From Paralichthys olivaceus (taxonomy: Eukaryota > Chordata > Actinopteri > Pleuronectiformes > Paralichthyidae): a stretch of DNA of 64,000 nt. The translations under genes were made by a program, and so were the position numbers. The stretch lies in the NCBI RefSeq assembly GCF_024713975.1, contig NC_091114.1, forward strand, positions 5,614,001 to 5,678,000. Reading direction: 5' to 3'. The notes under the pieces are model-generated. The model was not told where the DNA came from. It did not search any database and worked only from the letters and a program-made list of their open reading frames with translations. Shown here in pieces: positions 62,982 through 64,000 of the stretch (within the stretch, counting starts at the first letter, position 1; every line of letters starts with the position of its first letter).

Positions 62982-63335
62982 GTGAGAATAGGTCTGAGGT
63001 AGATTGGTGTTCATTTCTTTCCTGAAAATGCACTTCGTCTCTGTACAGGCAGGGGCAGCCTGACCTGTCCGACACGCTCCAGATCTTGTGGAAAAAGCAA
63101 GCGTACGAAGTATCCGTTGATAATGCGCATCTGTGCGCTAACTTTCAGTTAATACCTGTTTTAATGTGTGGCTCCGTCCGACAAAGGCAGACGCCCCACT
63201 TTGGAATCTGGGTGGCTGAAGAAAGGGTCACGAGACAGATCTTGAGAAAAGACAGCACGCAGGCCATTACGATGGAACAGGCTTTACATCCACATTTGCA
63301 GACAGTTCATTTTGTGTCATTTGCTCTTTTTCCAG
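62982..63335 (+). other. 3'-UTR intron of RBM4-like copy B
   Basis: Donor GAAG/GTGAGA at 62982, 21 nt after the stop. Acceptor ctctttttccag ends at 63335 and is followed by GATCGTCGTTCG, which matches GATCGTC in copy A's post-intron exon; a nearer acceptor (ctctgtacag, ending 63048) is an alternative. Shared blocks continue: CTGATGCACGTG at 63371-63382 and GCGTTACGTTCC at 63413-63424. Confidence 0.55.
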
Positions 63336-63891
63336 GATCGTCGTTCGCCTGCGTCGCCGCTCGCCGCCTCCTGATGCACGTGACACTATCCACTTCCTGT
63401 CTGCGGCTGAGCGCGTTACGTTCCCCTGAGATGCTCACAGGAGGAACCAAATTGTCGACGCCCACGTCTGTTTTTGTTTTAATTAATTTGGGACAACTTT
63501 TACAGTCGTATTTTCCCCCCTGATTGTTTTAGTTTGTCATTGTGCTGTAGTATTTTTAATGCTTGACGTCTGAGTTAGGCGTAAATATTTTTTTTATTGT
63601 ATTTTTACGTTTGAATAATTAGTGTTCTGATGTGGTTTGTAACCTTAGACAGCTGAACCATTTCAGCAGCAGTTTCTAGGCGATACATGTGACTGTAAAC
63701 TCAACTGAATCATATTTGGTATTAAATCTACGTTTATTCCATCATTCTAAACCTTTCCATCGAAAAAACTAAATCTCCATGTGGCGATCCTGTGAAAACC
63801 TAAACTGCTAAGACACGTGAAAAGAAAGAGCTAACGGTGTAGTTAACAAAAAAAAGCGTTCATATGTACCTGTCCACTGTCGACCTTTTTT

Positions 63892-63897
63892 AATAAA
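63892..63897 (+). terminator. Poly(A) signal of RBM4-like copy B
   Basis: AATAAA directly after a T-run, about 930 nt past the stop and about 560 nt into the last exon, closely resembling copy A's poly(A) context (tttttaataaa). Confidence 0.6.
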
Positions 63898-64000
63898 ACG
63901 GATTTGTGCAGTAATGTGGTTCACAGATGTGCTCAAAATCATGCTCTGCGCTAAAACACCTCAGTGTGACCGCTTGAAATGAGTCAAATCCTCAGCAAGG

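Overview
This is nuclear DNA from a bony fish, most likely a teleost. All protein genes are vertebrate orthologues split by GT-AG introns (plus one GC-AG). The dispersed repeats are types I know from teleost genomes, CA/TG microsatellites are common, and gene starts are CpG-rich and carry the GCTAGC / GCTAACGTTAGC words often seen there. Nothing bacterial, plasmid or CRISPR-like is present. I had no searches; names rest on recalled family sequences, splice-phase consistency and motif positions.

Layout. (1) 1-28.65 kb, minus strand: the 5' two-fifths or so of dock11, a DOCK-D (zizimin) CDC42 exchange factor. I place 19 exons encoding 741 residues in one continuous frame: N-terminal DOCK-C/D region, PH domain, then the start of DHR-1. 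The gene runs off the left edge, so most of DHR-1 and all of DHR-2 are outside. (2) 30.1-33.3 kb, minus: complete haus4 (augmin subunit, 9 exons, 366 aa). (3) 35.1-50.86 kb, plus: complete fxr2 (17 exons, 653 or 656 aa) with a CCAAT-rich CpG promoter and a 2.5 kb 3' UTR. (4) 53.0-55.75 kb and 61.0-63.9 kb, plus: two tandem RBM4-like genes (336 and 346 aa) with identical exon phases, no zinc knuckle and a matching 3'-UTR intron. (5) 58.4-59.8 kb, minus: tifa, the FHA adaptor of ALPK1-TRAF6 signalling, lying antisense between the RBM4-like copies. (6) 56.99-57.85 kb, plus: three exon-like blocks ending in AATAAA that no gene above explains, perhaps extra 3' exons of the first RBM4-like gene or a lncRNA.

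How they relate. These genes do not form a pathway. fxr2 and the RBM4-like pair encode cytoplasmic/nuclear RNA-binding regulators; haus4 serves spindle microtubule nucleation; dock11 signals to CDC42; tifa serves innate immunity. The interest is in gene architecture. There are in-frame alternative splice options in dock11 (39 codons) and fxr2 (3 and 16 codons), an AUG-free open extension upstream of the fxr2 start, loss of the CCHC knuckle in both RBM4-like copies, conserved 3'-UTR introns, and a perfect 21-bp hairpin in a dock11 intron. I found no convincing evidence of a wholly new molecular system; the listed items are the best leads.
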